Origin: Aplectana chamaeleonis
Taxonomy: Eukaryota; Nematoda; Chromadorea; Rhabditida; Cosmocercidae
Assembly (NCBI GenBank): GCA_029168955.1
Contig: JAPDOI010000877.1
Span: 186,001-250,000, forward strand
Direction: 5' to 3'
Length of the DNA: 64,000 nt
The position numbers and the translations under genes are program-made. A model generated the notes under the pieces. It worked only from the letters and a program-made list of their open reading frames with translations. It was not told the DNA's origin and did not search any database. How positions within the stretch are numbered: position 1 is the first letter of the stretch; each line of letters starts with the position of its first letter. Below are positions 11,126-25,790 of the stretch, piece after piece.

Positions 11126-12348
11126 CCGTATTTTCTCTTAGAAGTACATGTACTTCTAATACTCGGGCTTCTATTTTATATGTACTTCTAATAGAGGTGT
11201 ACTTCAAATAGAGGCTGTACTTCTAATTGTCAAACCTTCTTTGTTGGCGTACTTCTATTAAAGGTGTACTCCTGATAGAGGGTGTACTTCTATTATTCGG
11301 CGCAATTTTTGAATTTCCACTGGTCAACTGTTCGCATTTCTGGCAGAGTTTTCCAGTATAACACCGGAAATTGACATGCATTGAAATTTCAGTTCGTAAC
11401 AACGAACACTTAGCCACTTAGGCCAAAACGAACTGACGCTTCCGCAATCACTGATATCATATTTTCAAAGCAATTATTCACACCCTTCCTACGTTAATTT
11501 CTTCCTAAACTTGCATGAGTTTGGTATCGCTTTTGTTGACACATGCTTTGAGAGGAAGAGAGAGACCAATGTGATTCCACTCGTTAGGCTTAAAAGCAAT
11601 GGAACTGATCGGCTTTCCAGCCGATCAGAGCGATTAAAAAACGCAGTTCTTGTACCACCTGACAACCGCTCCCCCAGAGGCGAGTTCTTTGCGTCCACAA
11701 TCTGCTGTAGGTGAAGTCTACCATTGGTGGTTCCTGATATCTTCGTCGTATAAACGATACCTTTGCATGAATGATCCAATCTTCATAATGCTGGGGAATC
11801 TTGACCTCTCAAGGACCGTTAAAGTTATCGTCCTGGGCCAAAACAAGTCATCAAAATTCTTTTAAATTACCTAAGTGAACTCCGTGCATTCGCCGTGAAT
11901 AACAGCAATATCAAGTTTCAGCTCTGTTTTTTCTTGGTCATTCGAAGTTCGTTGAAGTTTCATCGGACGTTATTCCATACAAGCGAAATTTTACCGAGAA
12001 AGGGTGGCCGATAGAATTTTTGTGAATATTTAACCCTCAAAAAAATTGAAAAGCATCTCGTGCAAACATGTAGCATTTGAGAGAGACGAGAAAAGCATCT
12101 CGTCTCTCTCAAATGCTACATACGGATTGCCAAACATTTAAACGAGTACCGGAGGTCCAATCCGAAAAGAAGTGTACTTTTAAAAGAGATGTACTTTAAA
12201 TAGAGCGTGTACTTTTATTACTCAGTCCTCTATTTTACATGCACTTTTAATAGAGGTGTACTTCAAATAGAGGCTGTACTTCTAATACTCAGTCTTCCCT
12301 TTTAAGTGTACTTCTATTAGAGGTGTACTTCTATTAGAGGAAATACGG
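11126..12348. mobile_element. TA-flanked 1.22-kb DNA element with GTACTTCTAATAGAGG subrepeats
   Basis: TA at 11124-11125 and 12349-12350 brackets inverted ends CCGTATTTTCTCT and AGAGGAAATACGG. Both subterminal regions are arrays of GTACTTCTAATAGAGG-like units (about 11135-11295 and 12165-12340). The paralogous locus in the second duplication copy (about 22984) reads straight through GTACAT-TGCTGCTGCTC without the element, so it is an empty site. The target and end structure fit a Tc1/mariner-type non-autonomous element. No transposase was recognised inside. Confidence 0.9.
12069..12120. other. Perfect 22-bp stem hairpin
   Basis: A 22-base arm beginning TGTAGCATTTGAGAGAGACG (12069-12090) is followed by an 8-base loop (AAAAGCAT) and its exact reverse complement (12099-12120). 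GAAAAGCATCTCGT occurs directly at 12048-12061 and again at 12090-12103. That pattern looks like a template-switch mutation within the 1.2-kb element. A small-RNA hairpin is the alternative, but the loop is short and the context is transposon. Confidence 0.8.
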
Positions 12349-12988
12349 TATGCTGCTGCTCTGTTTACCCCACACTCTCTTTCTGTCCCTCCCTGTACAC
12401 GCACGCGATCAAAGAAGGTAGCTTTTGCTCCGAAACAGGGGGCATATTGTGCGTAGTGTGGTACCTGATTTTCAAGAAGTTGTAGGTTCCTAAAGATAAT
12501 ATATACAGAAATTCGAATTAAACACCAGGAAAAATCAAAAATTTGGTTTAGGGACAGACGAAGATTGGAAATCCTTCGTTCAAAGTTTCTTTCGAACTTA
12601 AAAAAAATTGAGAAAACAAACACGAAAAAGAGGAAAATATTTCGAAAATTTTGTTCATGCATAACAATACTGTTACACCTTGAATATGAACAATGGGTGC
12701 ATTCCCCCCACCCCCTCCAGTGCCCTGATGCTCTGGTTTCATCAAGGTACAAACACCTTTGTTCGCCGCCATTTATATATTCGTTTATACCCTGTAGATT
12801 TTCAGAGAACAACTGTGTGAAAGATACGGAGATTTCCTCGAAACACGCGAAAAGCGCCGCCCTCCTCAGCCTCCATCATACCGCCGCCCAACAGCCTTCC
12901 ACGAAACGCATGCTATGATCGCTCTGGTTTGTAAGAGCTACCGAGAATTGATTCCACCCTGCTCTTTTTCCAATTGGTACTAATCCTC

Positions 12989-12996
12989 TATAAAAG
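12989..12996 (+). promoter_or_regulatory. Probable TATA box of actin gene 1
   Basis: CTATAAAAG lies about 500 bp upstream of the actin start, with CCAATTGG just before it (about 12970). The same sequence is kept in the duplicate at 23608-23615. If used, the transcript would carry an outron of about 460 bases, removed by trans-splicing at 13486. This is inferred from sequence only. Confidence 0.5.
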
Positions 12997-13462
12997 TCGC
13001 CATAACCAATTGCCAAGGCCGATTCGCTCAGCCACGTAGTCGTAGTTTTACCAACTTTCTGCATTTACTAATTTTGAAAGTTAGGATTTTCGGTATTTCT
13101 TTAAACAAAATCATTAGAATTTTCGAGGCTAGTTTATTAATCTGATTTTGGCAGTTCCGTTAATGGGATATCAACTTCTCTAGAAGAGCGTGAAGATTAT
13201 AATTGTATTTGGAACACAGCTTTTTTAGTTTTTCGAAACTCCTCTAGCCTGATTTTCGATATTTTTAGCATCAAAAATTTTACAATCAGAATAAGTCTGG
13301 TTAGTATGATAAAAGATTTTTGGCTATTAAAATTCTTGCAAATGATGAAGATGTTATGAAATCCTTACTTAGAAAATTGCCTTTCGATGTTCTTTGCATG
13401 TCTCCTTGCACTCTTACTCGTCTTTTTCGCTCGTCTCGCAACCAAGATTCTTATTCTACTGA

Positions 13463-14911
<1,449 letters not shown>

Positions 14912-15160
14912 ATTCCTCCAACTCACGATCAAATCAATTATAATGGCTTCGAGGTGTTTAGTGTGTATTATGCTCAAAATGTTCGGGTTCGAATGAAAAA
15001 AATTAACCGAACGCAATTTATATGCACATAAAGGTAACGATTGTGTTTTTGTGTCCCAGCATTCGACACACTTCTGGATCAAATAAGCGGATCAAATTAG
15101 ATACATATGCTGGCCCGGAGCTTCACCGTAATCTGCACCTTATTGATTGGTTCAGGGGGC

Positions 15161-15717
15161 AAACGTCACTATTTGAAACATTATCATAGGGTGCCGAAAC
15201 TCAAAATCCTTTGGATATGAAGGGTGTTTGCCAGTGTTTAATTGCAGGCACATGCTACTTCAGCGTTTCGGAGCGTTGATTGGCACACAACAGCGGCAAC
15301 GCATGCTCTCGTCACGTATGGACGCTGTCTCAGCGGAACAGGGATGTATGACAGGGGCCTCACCAGTGAGGGTTTTACGATACACGCACAGTTTCGGGAA
15401 ACGTCCTACTGGAAGTGGTGAAGGTGAAATAGAGTAAGGAACTGGTGTGCTGTGTTTTCCCAACGGACCATTCCGTAGGTCAAAAAAGATGAAAAACCAT
15501 AGAAAATGGGGTGCAGCTTCTCTCCAAGTAGCCACTATCCATATCGGCATTTCTTATTTTCTGCGAGCGAAAGTTGGCTTTCATGTGCAGCTTGCAGCCC
15601 CCCTTCGAAAAACGCCATACATGAAAAAAAATCTAGAGAAATGTTTTATCAAGTTTCTTCGCATGCAAAATGCATAAAAAATGAAATGAAATGTGAAGAA
15701 GAGGCACATTTGGTTAA
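15161..15717. other. Unassigned interval downstream of actin gene 1
   Basis: No exon structure, RNA or repeat is recognised. Open frames up to about 100 codons occur on both strands over each other, match no known protein, and look accidental. Confidence 0.4.
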
Positions 15718-16369
15718 AGGCAGCATACACGCTCGTAAGCATAGTCGAGATAACAGCATAGATCGGTCCGCACGGCCCGTACTATGTCGTCAACGACGTT
15801 TGAAGCGCTGAAAACTGTCCAGGATGACAATATTTGACAATGTTTGAGCAATCCTGCCTTCCACGCCCGTATTTTCACACCCCTTTGAGTAACAGAATGA
15901 GAATCGATACTTGTGAAAACGTGTGATAATTGAGAGTGATAGCACTATCAAATGGGAGTGCACGAGAGAAATAGCTTGGTTTACTTGAGTATAACATGTC
16001 TACATACCTAATGACTCTCGTCCACTTTCGAGAATGCCGCTCTACTGTGGCTGACCTCTTGAAATGGAGGATTGTATCAGTGCACAAACATGTTATACTC
16101 AAGTATACCAAGCTATTTCTCTCGTGCACTCCCATTTGATAGTGCTATCACTCTCAATTATCACACGTCATCACAAGTATCGATTCTCATTCTGTTAATC
16201 AAAGGGGTGTGAAAATACGGGCGTGGAAGGCAAGATTGCTCAAACATTGTCAGATACTGTCATCCTGGACAGTTTTCAGCGCTTCAAACGTTGTTGACGA
16301 CATAGTACGGGCCTTGAGGACCTATCTATGCTGTTATCTCGACTATGCTTACGAACGTGTATGCTGCCT
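15718..16369. mobile_element. TTAA-flanked palindromic MITE (AGGCAGCATACAC)
   Basis: TTAA at 15714-15717 and 16370-16373 brackets AGGCAGCATACACGCTCG and its near complement ending GTATGCTGCCT. The arms are inverted for about 300 bp each, and blocks such as AAGTATCGATTCTCATTCTG and the CCATTTGATAGTGCTATC region match across the centre near 16040. Relatives lie at 43071-44314 and 50396-50868. Confidence 0.92.
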
Positions 16370-16414
16370 TTAACGATCAAGCAGAGGCAAATTAGACAGT
16401 GTAGAAATTCCATC

Positions 16415-16465
16415 GCTGGATTTGAACCCGTGTAAGCGCTCCATTCTCGCTGTCTTGGCTGCGCG
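16415..16465 (-). other. tRNA-like (SINE-type) fragment
   Basis: Read on the minus strand this gives GCAGCCAAGACAGCGAG followed by a B-box-like GGGTTCAAATCC. The arms do not pair well enough for a working tRNA. It is best read as a tRNA-derived SINE relic. Confidence 0.4.
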
Positions 16466-16606
16466 TTAGGGGTCGTTTATACTCCCGCCAGCGAGCGGCG
16501 CGGCACAGTGCATTTCTGTAGTATTGATCATGCGGCGCTGCACGTTCGATATTGTATGATTACACTTCGCCGCGCCGCTCCGCGGCGGAAGTATAAACGA
16601 CGCCTT
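16466..16606. mobile_element. Small GC-rich MITE
   Basis: The inverted ends AGGGGTCGTTTATACTCCCG and GGAAGTATAAACGACGCC enclose a GCGGCGCGGC core. The element is about 140 bp and probably has a TA or TTA target duplication. It sits directly against the left border of the second duplication copy. Confidence 0.7.
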
Positions 16607-16679
16607 ATAATGTTAACGTGTTAACGCATTATTGGATTAACGCGGTTTTTTTTTTCGAAGTTAAACGGCTAACGCTTAA

Positions 16680-17648
16680 AGGCAGTGTTCACGATATACT
16701 TAAATTTTTAGATTATTCGCTATATTGATTAAGTGGCCCCGGGTAGTACTAAATGACGCAGAAATTGAGGAAAACGCACCAGAAGTACCCGAAATCTTTA
16801 TGTATCACCCCGCCTCTTTAAGGCAGTGTTCACGATAGGAATCGTTTTTCTGTTTGCCCGCCTATCTTGAAAACGGTCTCAAGCTAATTCCAATGACGTC
16901 TCTGAAATCGTACAAGGCCTTCTGGGAACGGAGCTATGGTCCCTAAAAATTGAGCTAAGGAAACATGGTGGAGGAGTTGTCCGAGGCTTGTAACTTCCGT
17001 CTTTTGCAGCCGGTGTTCGCGAGCTGACCTGAGTAAAGGGAGAAGTTGAGAGTGAAGGGAAGAACGGGGCTTTTGATTGGAAACCATCGCTCATCTCACG
17101 ATTTTGAGCATTCAGTTGTTCACGTCGGTGGGCGTGTGTTGCGCTTTTGGGGTTTACCTTGCGCTCGAAATGGCAACTTCGGGATATTTTGGAGCTTTTC
17201 CTGGCTCGCTTTCATGCGTTCTTTCGACTTTAATGTTACAGAGTGTCCCTCCACAACCCATTCCTAGTGGAATTTCAAACACTTTTTCATAGTGAACACT
17301 GCCTTTAAGTATTACAAGAAATTTTTGTTGTGACGATGAAATCTTTTGTGGACCCGTCTCTTGCAGATCTCTACTCTCTATTGCTCCAGTCTCTCCTTAG
17401 GGCCCGAACTAATCCTGCATTGCATGAAATATTTTTCCATTTTCGATTGACCCAAGTTTTCGCCGGTGGCAACCACAATGAACATGTTCATCAAGCCGGA
17501 CAACTATCCCATGTTATAGAATAATGTCACCGAAATACGACGTCTTACTGCGTTTCTCGCCGTTTCTTCGTAATTTTGGTAACACTTGGAGGCCAACGCA
17601 TTGTTTTATGTGAGAAACTCGGAAACGAAAATCATTGTGAACACTGCC
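16680..17648. mobile_element. TTAA-flanked MITE, itself interrupted
   Basis: The ends AGGCAGTGTTCACGATA and TTGTGAACACTGCC are flanked by TTAA. The interior matches 6838-7637 and 38779-39214. It is split by a nested MITE at 16822-17304. A further MITE abuts its right end through a shared TTAA (17649-17652). Confidence 0.88.
16822..17304. mobile_element. Nested TTAA-flanked MITE
   Basis: Inserted within the preceding MITE at CCTCTTTAA, as shown by the uninterrupted relative at about 6972 (CGTCTCTTTACTCTC). The ends are GGCAGTGTTCACGATAGG and AGTGAACACTGCCT. The interior is shared with 8096-8891 and 53890-54366. Confidence 0.88.
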
Positions 17649-17652
17649 TTAA

Positions 17653-18094
17653 AGGCAGGGTTTGCGATATAAACGACTTTTGAGCTCTCTTCATAAGAAT
17701 GTAGATTTCGCCATCACAAAAGTAAAAGTAAGTGAAAAAACCAGGAAACTCGCGGGCAAAACGCTCAAAAACAAAGTATAACGGCTAATTACCGGTGTCG
17801 GCCAGCCTCCTAATTAACGCGATTTTCATTAAAGCTTGCTTATCCGACATTTATTTTGCGGTTAAAAAAATCAGCAGTCTCCAGAAATGTTCAGAAGTTA
17901 CTCTAGAAGCAAAATAGAAGTTGACAAACAGGCTTTTACCCTAATCTCGGTAATTGGGGGCGGGAGGACACCAAGCCATAACTTTCTCCTGAGCGTTTTT
18001 TCTCCAATTTTTCACTTATTTTCACTTTTGTGATGGCCAGATCTACCATTCTACGGTGATAGCACAACAACCGATTTTATCGAGAACCCTGCCT
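17653..18094. mobile_element. TTAA-flanked MITE (AGGCAGGGTT family)
   Basis: The ends are AGGCAGGGTTTGCGATA and TCGAGAACCCTGCCT, flanked by TTAA. An inverted copy of the same element lies at 53443-53885, also in a GTTAACG element end and also beside a second MITE. Confidence 0.92.
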
Positions 18095-18193
18095 TTAAAC
18101 GAAAAAAATTTCCGTTAATGCACACCCATGGTGTATACCATCCAGTGTCGAATTTCGAATAGAGTAATAATATATATTGGATATTCCTAAACT

Positions 18194-18210
18194 AGTACTA
18201 GATTCCGTTT
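18194..18210 (+). repeat. 17-bp target site duplication, left copy
   Basis: AGTACTAGATTCCGTTT, identical to 21347-21363. It brackets the RTE LINE. The paralogous site in duplication copy 1 (about 10484-10496) has a single related sequence and no LINE. Confidence 0.92.
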
Positions 18211-21200
18211 GGTGGCGCAGTCCGCTCCTCCACGTTGGTGCCACTGGAAACTCCTCGATTCTGACGAGGTGAGCTTAACGCGGACTTCCGTGTTCCGGCG
18301 ACAGACCTGGGCGTTTCGCCCTTGTGGCAGGTCGGCCGATGGTCATCTCTGTCACACCACATGCAATGGTGCTTAAAGCATCTGTTAATGCTACGGCGTC
18401 CGCGGTAACCGACGCCCACTCACGGAGCCCGGTGAGGGGTGAAAGTATGCTACGGTCTTCGGTGCAAGGAAGGCATCAGAGGGTAACCAGGCTAGTCCGT
18501 AAGTACTTTAACGTCGCCAAGACTCGCGTTGCTACGCTGAATGTCAGCACGTTGTCGGGCCGCTCGAGCGAACTGGCTGTCGCTCTGGAGCGTAGAAGTT
18601 TTGATATCTGTACGGTGCAAGAGACGAGATGGTCGGGTTGTAAGTCCAAGGACATTGGCAGAGGTTTCAAGGTCCTGTATCATGGCAACCCTAGGACCAC
18701 AAACGGCGTTGGCGTTGTCGTGTCTGAACGCTTCCGTGACGCGATTGCGGAAGTGCATCGTTTTGACGATCGTCTAATGACGATAGTCATCGTGAGTGAG
18801 GAACAACGAGTTCATTTCTTCTCTGTGTATGCCCCGCAGACGGGTTGTTTTGAGCAAGTGAAAAATGATTCCTGGATGATGTCCGATGAGAAGACCGCCG
18901 AGGTGCCACCAGAAGATATTATTGTCGTTGCGGGTGATATGAATGGCCACGTCGGAGAAACGAGCCAAGGCTATAGATGCCACAGAGGGTTCGGTTTCGG
19001 CCCAAGGAACACGGATGGCGAATCATTCTCGACTACGCTGACTCGCATGATCTGGTCATTGTGAACACGATGTTCCGAAAGCGGCAGTCCCACCTTGTTA
19101 CATACTACAGTGGCAGCAGCATGACGCTAATTGACTTTTTGTTTGTTCGGCGTCGCGACGAGAAGATAGTCACAGATGCGAAGGTCGTGCCATACGAGAC
19201 AGTAGCCACGCAACATCGACAGCTGATCTGTACGATGAGCCGCCAAAGCGTAAGGTTGCTAACGGTGCGGACCACCTCGAATAAAATGGTGGCGCCTGAA
19301 GGAGAGAGAAGCTGCCGTCATTTCAAGTGTTCGGCTACCGCCAGTCACGACTGTGTGCGAATCTTGGCAGAAGGCAGTCAAATCGATGATTGATTCGGCG
19401 TGGTCTGAACTCGGGGTGACGAAGCCCGGTTGAAGAAAGATTGATAAAGAAACGTGGATTTTGACTGATCACGTGCGAATGATGGTTCAAGAGATGAAGA
19501 AAATGTATCATGCTTACCTTGCTAATAAGTCAGCCGATAGTTGGCAGAAATACCGTGATGCGAAGAAGACTGCCAAGAGGGCCGTTGCGAAAGCAAAGGC
19601 GACGCATTACGGAGAGCTGTATGAGGAGCTGGACACGCGTGACGGTGAACATCTCGTGTACCGACTTGCGAAGTCCCGTCAGCGTGGTCCTGAAGACATC
19701 GAGAAGTTCCCCAGAGTCAATGACTATCATGGTCAGCTACTTATGGACCGTGGTAAGGTGATGAGGAGGTGGCGCGACTACTTCGAGAAAATCTCGAAGG
19801 AAGAATTCCCCCATCCGCCTATCTCTTAACACCTACCTACAAGTGGTCCTGTTCAGCCTATCACCACCGAAGAAGTGAAGATGGCGTTGGGACGTATGAG
19901 GCCTCGAAAGGTGACGTGGCCAGACGATCTGGCGGTAGAGATGTGTAAGTCACGATGGTGGGATTCCACTGAATGGCTTGCGCAGTTCTTCAACCAGGCC
20001 GTTGCGGAAAAGAAAGCACCCAAAGACTGGCAGCGAAGCACAACTATTACGATCTGGAAGAAAAAGGCAATCCAGCGGATGGTGCGAACTATCGCCCAAT
20101 ACGTTTGCTGCCCCACACCATGAAAGTATTTGAACGCATCATCGATCGTCGAATTCGTGAAATCGTCGGGATCACGAGCAATCAGTGTGGCTTTGTTACC
20201 AACTGTGGCACGACGGACGCCATCCACGCTACGCGACTACTGATTGAGAAGCACCGCGAGAAACAGAAGGCAATGCATCTTGCTTTTCTCGACTCAGAAA
20301 AGGCGTTTGATCGAGTACCGCATGGAGTGATCTGGTTTGCATTGCAGCGGCACGGTCAGGGGAGCTCATAGACCGGTTAAGGTTCTCTACACTTACCCAA
20401 AAAGTCGGGTTCAAGCTGCTGCAGGAGCTTCGGACGAATTTACCATCTCGATTGGCGTGCACCGGGGATCTGCTTTGCCCCCCCGCCCCCTTCTATTTGT
20501 CATCGTGATGGATACTATCACAGGAGACCTACAGAGACCGGCGCCATGGACGCTTTTGTATGCGGATGATGTGATGCTTGCAGCTGGAGATAAATTGGAT
20601 CTCGAGCGACAGGTGCAAGATTAGACTGACCGATTGGCTCGTTTTTGTATCCGCCTCAACGTCAAGAAGATTGAGTGTCTGACTACGGAGAGGAGTGAGC
20701 GTGACTCCATCAATATTGATGGTACTTAGCTCCCGCGCACTGAGGTTTTTAAACACCTTGGTTCGACCATTACGTCTGACGGTAGTCTAGATAGCGAGGT
20801 GAACACTCGGGTCAGTGCTGCGTGTTTGAAATGGCGGTCAACGACTGAAGTGCTATGCGACAAGAAGATTCCCGACCGTCTAAAGTCGAAGAATTACCGA
20901 AATGTCGTCCGGCCTGTCGCGCTGTATGCAGCAGAGTGCTGACCTGCCAACAAAGAGGCAGAGCGAAGGCTCGGTGTAATGGAGACGAAAATGCTACGCT
21001 GGACAGCGGGTGTCACACGCTTGGACCACGTCACGAACGGCGACATCCGGAAGCGTTTTTGTGTCGCTCAGATTGCAGAGAAACTGCGCGAATCTCGATT
21101 GCGATGGTATGGGCATGTTCTTCGCGCTAGAAGTGGCACCGTTTGCAAGGCTGGGCTCAACCTCGACGTGCCTGGAGAAAGATCGAAAGGACGGCCAAGG

Positions 21201-21346
21201 CAGCGGTGGCTTGATACGCTGCACACCGATTTGAAAATTGCCGGCGTACACCCTGATCAGGCGCATGACAGGGAAAAATGGCGCCAGCGCATAAGAAAAA
21301 GGGACCCCGCATTGGAGCGGGACAAACGCTGAAGAAGAAGAAGAAG
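18211..21346 (+). mobile_element. RTE-type LINE, full-length-like but mutated
   Basis: A non-LTR retrotransposon of 3136 bp inserted between perfect 17-bp target duplications. It starts GGTGGCGCAGTCCGC and ends in a short (GAA)n tail after GACAAACGCTGAAG, a tail type usual for RTE elements. It carries an apurinic-like endonuclease and a reverse transcriptase, now broken by frameshifts. It is present only in the second duplication copy, so it probably post-dates the duplication. Confidence 0.95.
18324..21332 (+). pseudogene. RTE endonuclease-reverse transcriptase, disrupted
   Basis: The protein made target-primed reverse transcription possible: endonuclease nicking followed by cDNA synthesis. 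Endonuclease motifs are visible at 18460-19060: LNVSTLSGRS, VQETRW with the catalytic Glu, YAPQTG, and VAGDMNGHVG. Reverse-transcriptase motifs follow: FLDSEKAFDRVPHGV (about 20290) and LLYADDVMLAAG (about 20555) with the YADD catalytic pair. A C-terminal LRWYGHVLR motif lies near 21100. Frames are broken near 19030, by stops at about 19391 and 19827, near 20090, near 20370, by a stop at about 20622, and again near 21000. It cannot make a full protein. It belongs to a different RTE lineage from the copy at 32.3-35.6 kb. Confidence 0.9.
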
Positions 21347-21363
21347 AGTACTAGATTCCGTTT
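21347..21363 (+). repeat. 17-bp target site duplication, right copy
   Basis: Same 17 bases as 18194-18210. The sequence continues into ATTCCGTGAAC, which is the duplication backbone. Confidence 0.92.
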
Positions 21364-21784
21364 ATTCCGTGAACAAACATGATGTCGGCCGAGAATGATG
21401 TAGATGCAAATATTCTCCGAAGGAAGGGGTGTTGCACAGTTACCTACATATACATACACAAGAGAACTGAAGATCTTGGCACTCCTGGAAACGCGACGTA
21501 CGCTTTTCTCAGTAGTTTTATTTCTTTTCTCAGAGGTTTCATTTCGAGTTGTTTTTGGCATTTAAAACAACCAAACGCTCGTCGCCTATAGCAAACGTGG
21601 AGAAATCAAATCCGTCTTATCATATGGTCGATTTCAGCTAATCGTTTCAATTTGTTTTCGATCTTTGTTCAACTCGAGGGTCATTATTATTTGCGCTCTT
21701 GGCGTGGCAAGATTTGTCAACTAACTCTTTTATGAATACCGCTAACAACTAATCGTCTCAAAGACATCACGGCTATTTTTTTGC

Positions 21785-22550
21785 CTTTTCTATTTTTATT
21801 CTTTTGTTTTTTCTTTGTCTTGCATGTTATGGGTTGTGATAAAACCCCGCAACATTCAACTCACACATTGAAGGAGGGCCACACCTCCTACTAAAAATAG
21901 GCGTTCTTGCCGATGTGGGGTGTAGAGTAGCGTGGTTGGGGTCTGCTTTGCACGCTTCCGGTAACGCTGGTTCGTTTGAACAAAAAGGGCCCGTCATTCC
22001 CTTGGTGGCAGCCCCACCGAAGCCTTTCGGAACACCAACCTTAAGGTGGACTCCCCCCTTCACTTAGGCTTGGCTTCCTAGGTGATGTGGATCTAACAGT
22101 CAAAAGACTCCATGCAAGTCAGTCAGAGCAATTACTTTCAGGTCTCCAGCTTCACTAAGTATAAGGTAGGTAACGGGTTAGCTAATTATACAGTTAAAGA
22201 CTTAGGAAGCCACACCATAGGTAAAAAGTGTAAAAATATCTGTAGCATTTGCAGTCTCATCTGGTTTGAAAATCGAATCTGTTCTAACACTACAAAATTC
22301 ATAATAAATACTTATCATACTTCCTGTAGTAATTGTAATACAAAAGGAGTATTTATTGCTAACAATGCAACTGTTGTGATAAACATTATGTTGTAATTAC
22401 ACAGCGAAGCCCCAAATTTAGAATTAGAGAACATCTTAATAACATTAAAAATTTGAAGAAGCCTACGCTCTTGTACCATCATTTTCAACAATGTCGCTCA
22501 GAATTTTCTGTCTATATTCTAGATGCACTAGCCTCAAATGAAGATCAAAG
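21785..22550. other. Insertion private to duplication copy 2, unidentified
   Basis: About 0.77 kb has no counterpart in copy 1 (which is continuous around 10870-10920). It includes a GC-rich block, with a minus-strand frame of 78 codons over 21827-22063, and an AT-rich right part. I do not recognise it. It could be a partial retroelement or an old host segment lost from copy 1. No inverted ends or target duplication could be settled by eye. Confidence 0.5.
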
Positions 22551-22687
22551 CGGTACCTAAATGACATATGATTACCGTAACCTACCGTAATCGTTCGAAA
22601 AAAGAAACTAAACGAACCTCACATTTGTGTACAGCGCCCCAGAAGCACGTTTGGTTCGTTTATTTTTACTAATACTCGGGCAGGGAG

Positions 22688-22842
22688 AACTGAGGCGGTA
22701 TCAAGTATCAAGGTGGCGCGCGCCAGAACAAGCGCAAACGCGCTAAGCGGAGGAGGGAGTGTGTGAAGAATGAGACACCGACGTGCATAGCAGCCCGAAA
22801 TCATTGATAGCGCGCGCTACCGTGATTCTTAATGCCGCCTCT
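22688..22842. mobile_element. Possible small MITE
   Basis: GAGGCGGTATCAAG on the left and CTTAATGCCGCCTC on the right are inverted, with GGCGCGCGCC and GCGCGCGC inside. It is absent from copy 1 of the duplication. The borders are uncertain. Confidence 0.5.
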
Positions 22843-23607
22843 GGACTCCTATTACCACCAAGGAGGTGGTCCATCAGAAAACCGTGGTTTTATGGGTAGT
22901 TCTGGGAAAATGGTCCGGTCGAAACCTTATCAGTTAACCTTTATTTCGAAGCAAGATTTACTCAGGTCCATCGCGTGCGCGCGTACATTTGCTGCTGCTC
23001 CCTTTATCCCACATTCTCTTCCTGTCTCTCCCTGTACACGCACGCACGCGAGGATTGAGGTAAATTTCGAACCGAAACAGGGTGTTGTTCGTAGCCTGGT
23101 ACCTGATTTCCAGGGAGTTGGAAGTTTTTTAAAGATAATATACACAAAAATTCGAACCAAACCTCCAGAAAAAAATCAAAATTTTGGAGTCGGCACAGAC
23201 GAAGTTCGGAAATCCTTCGTTTAAAGTTTTTTCGAACTTACAAGATTTGAGAAACAAAAAAAGCCGAATTTCTTACGGATTTTTCAATACTGTTTAACCC
23301 TTGGATATCAACAACATTGGGTGCATTCCCCATCTCCAGTGCCCTGATGCTCTGGTTTCATCAAGGTACAAACACCTTTGTTTGCCGCCATTTATATATT
23401 CGTTTATACCCTGTAGATTTTCAGAGAGCAACTGTGTGAAAGATACGGAGATTTCCTCGAAACACGCGAAAAGCGCCGCCCTCCTCAGCCTCCATCATAC
23501 CGCCGCCCAACAGCCTTCCACGAAACGCATGCTATGATCGCTCTGGTTTGTAAGAGCTACCGAGAATTGATTCCACCCTGCTCTTTTTCCAATTGGTACT
23601 AATCCTC

Positions 23608-23615
23608 TATAAAAG
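23608..23615 (+). promoter_or_regulatory. TATA box of actin gene 2 (duplicate)
   Basis: CTATAAAAG with the same neighbours as at 12989-12996, including CCAATTGG. The upstream 800 bp are nearly unchanged between copies, so the promoter looks intact even though the reading frame is not. Confidence 0.5.
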
Positions 23616-24084
23616 TCGCCATAACCAATTGCCAAGGTCGATTCGCTCAGCCACGTAGTCGTACTTTTACCAACTTTCTGCATTTACTAATTTTGAAAGT
23701 TAGGATTTTCAGTATTTCTTTTGAACAAAATTATTAGAATGTTCGAGGCTAGTTTATTAATCTGATTTTGGCAGTTCCGTTAATGGGATATCAACTTCTC
23801 TAGAAGAGCGTGAAGATTATAATTGTATTTGGAACACAGCTTTTTTTAGTTTTTTCGAAACTCCTTAAGCCTGATTTTCGATTTTTTTAGCATCAAAAAT
23901 TTTACAATCAGCATAAGTCTGGTTAGTATGATAAAAGATTTTTGGCTATTAAAATTCTTGCAAATGATGAAGATGTTATGAAATCCTTACTTAGAAAATT
24001 GCCTTTCGATGTTCTTTGCATGTCTCCTTGCACTCTTACTCGTCTTTTTCGCTCGTCTCGCAACCAAGATTCTTATTCTACTGA

Positions 24085-25533
<1,449 letters not shown>

Positions 25534-25790
25534 ATTCCTCCAACTCACGATCAAATCAATTATAATTGTCTCGAGGTGTTTAGTGTGTATTATGCTCAAA
25601 ATGTTCGGGTTCGAATGAAAAAAAATTTGTCCGAACGCAGTTTTTATGCACATAAATGTATGAAAGTTTCTTCTTGTGTTCCGGCTTTCGGCATACCCAT
25701 TTCGCATCAAATTGAATCCATATGGTGGCTCGCAATTATCTCGTACTCAGCACACATTTCATTAATTGGTTCAGGATTACTTGAATTGTG

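Larger units (their letters stand above)
16609..18127 (+). mobile_element. GTTAACG element end, split by three MITEs
   Basis: AATGTTAACGTGTTAACGC at 16609 continues to GGCTAACGCTTAA at 16679. It resumes after the MITEs at 18095 with TTAAACGAAAAAAATTTCCG, ending about 18127. This is the duplicate of the right end of element 1 (10318-10427). The TTAA of its CGCTTAACGAAA motif is the target used. Confidence 0.8.

Noticed and set aside
15718..16369. Long hairpin as a microRNA precursor
   Set aside because: Arms of about 300 bp with TTAA duplications fit a MITE much better.
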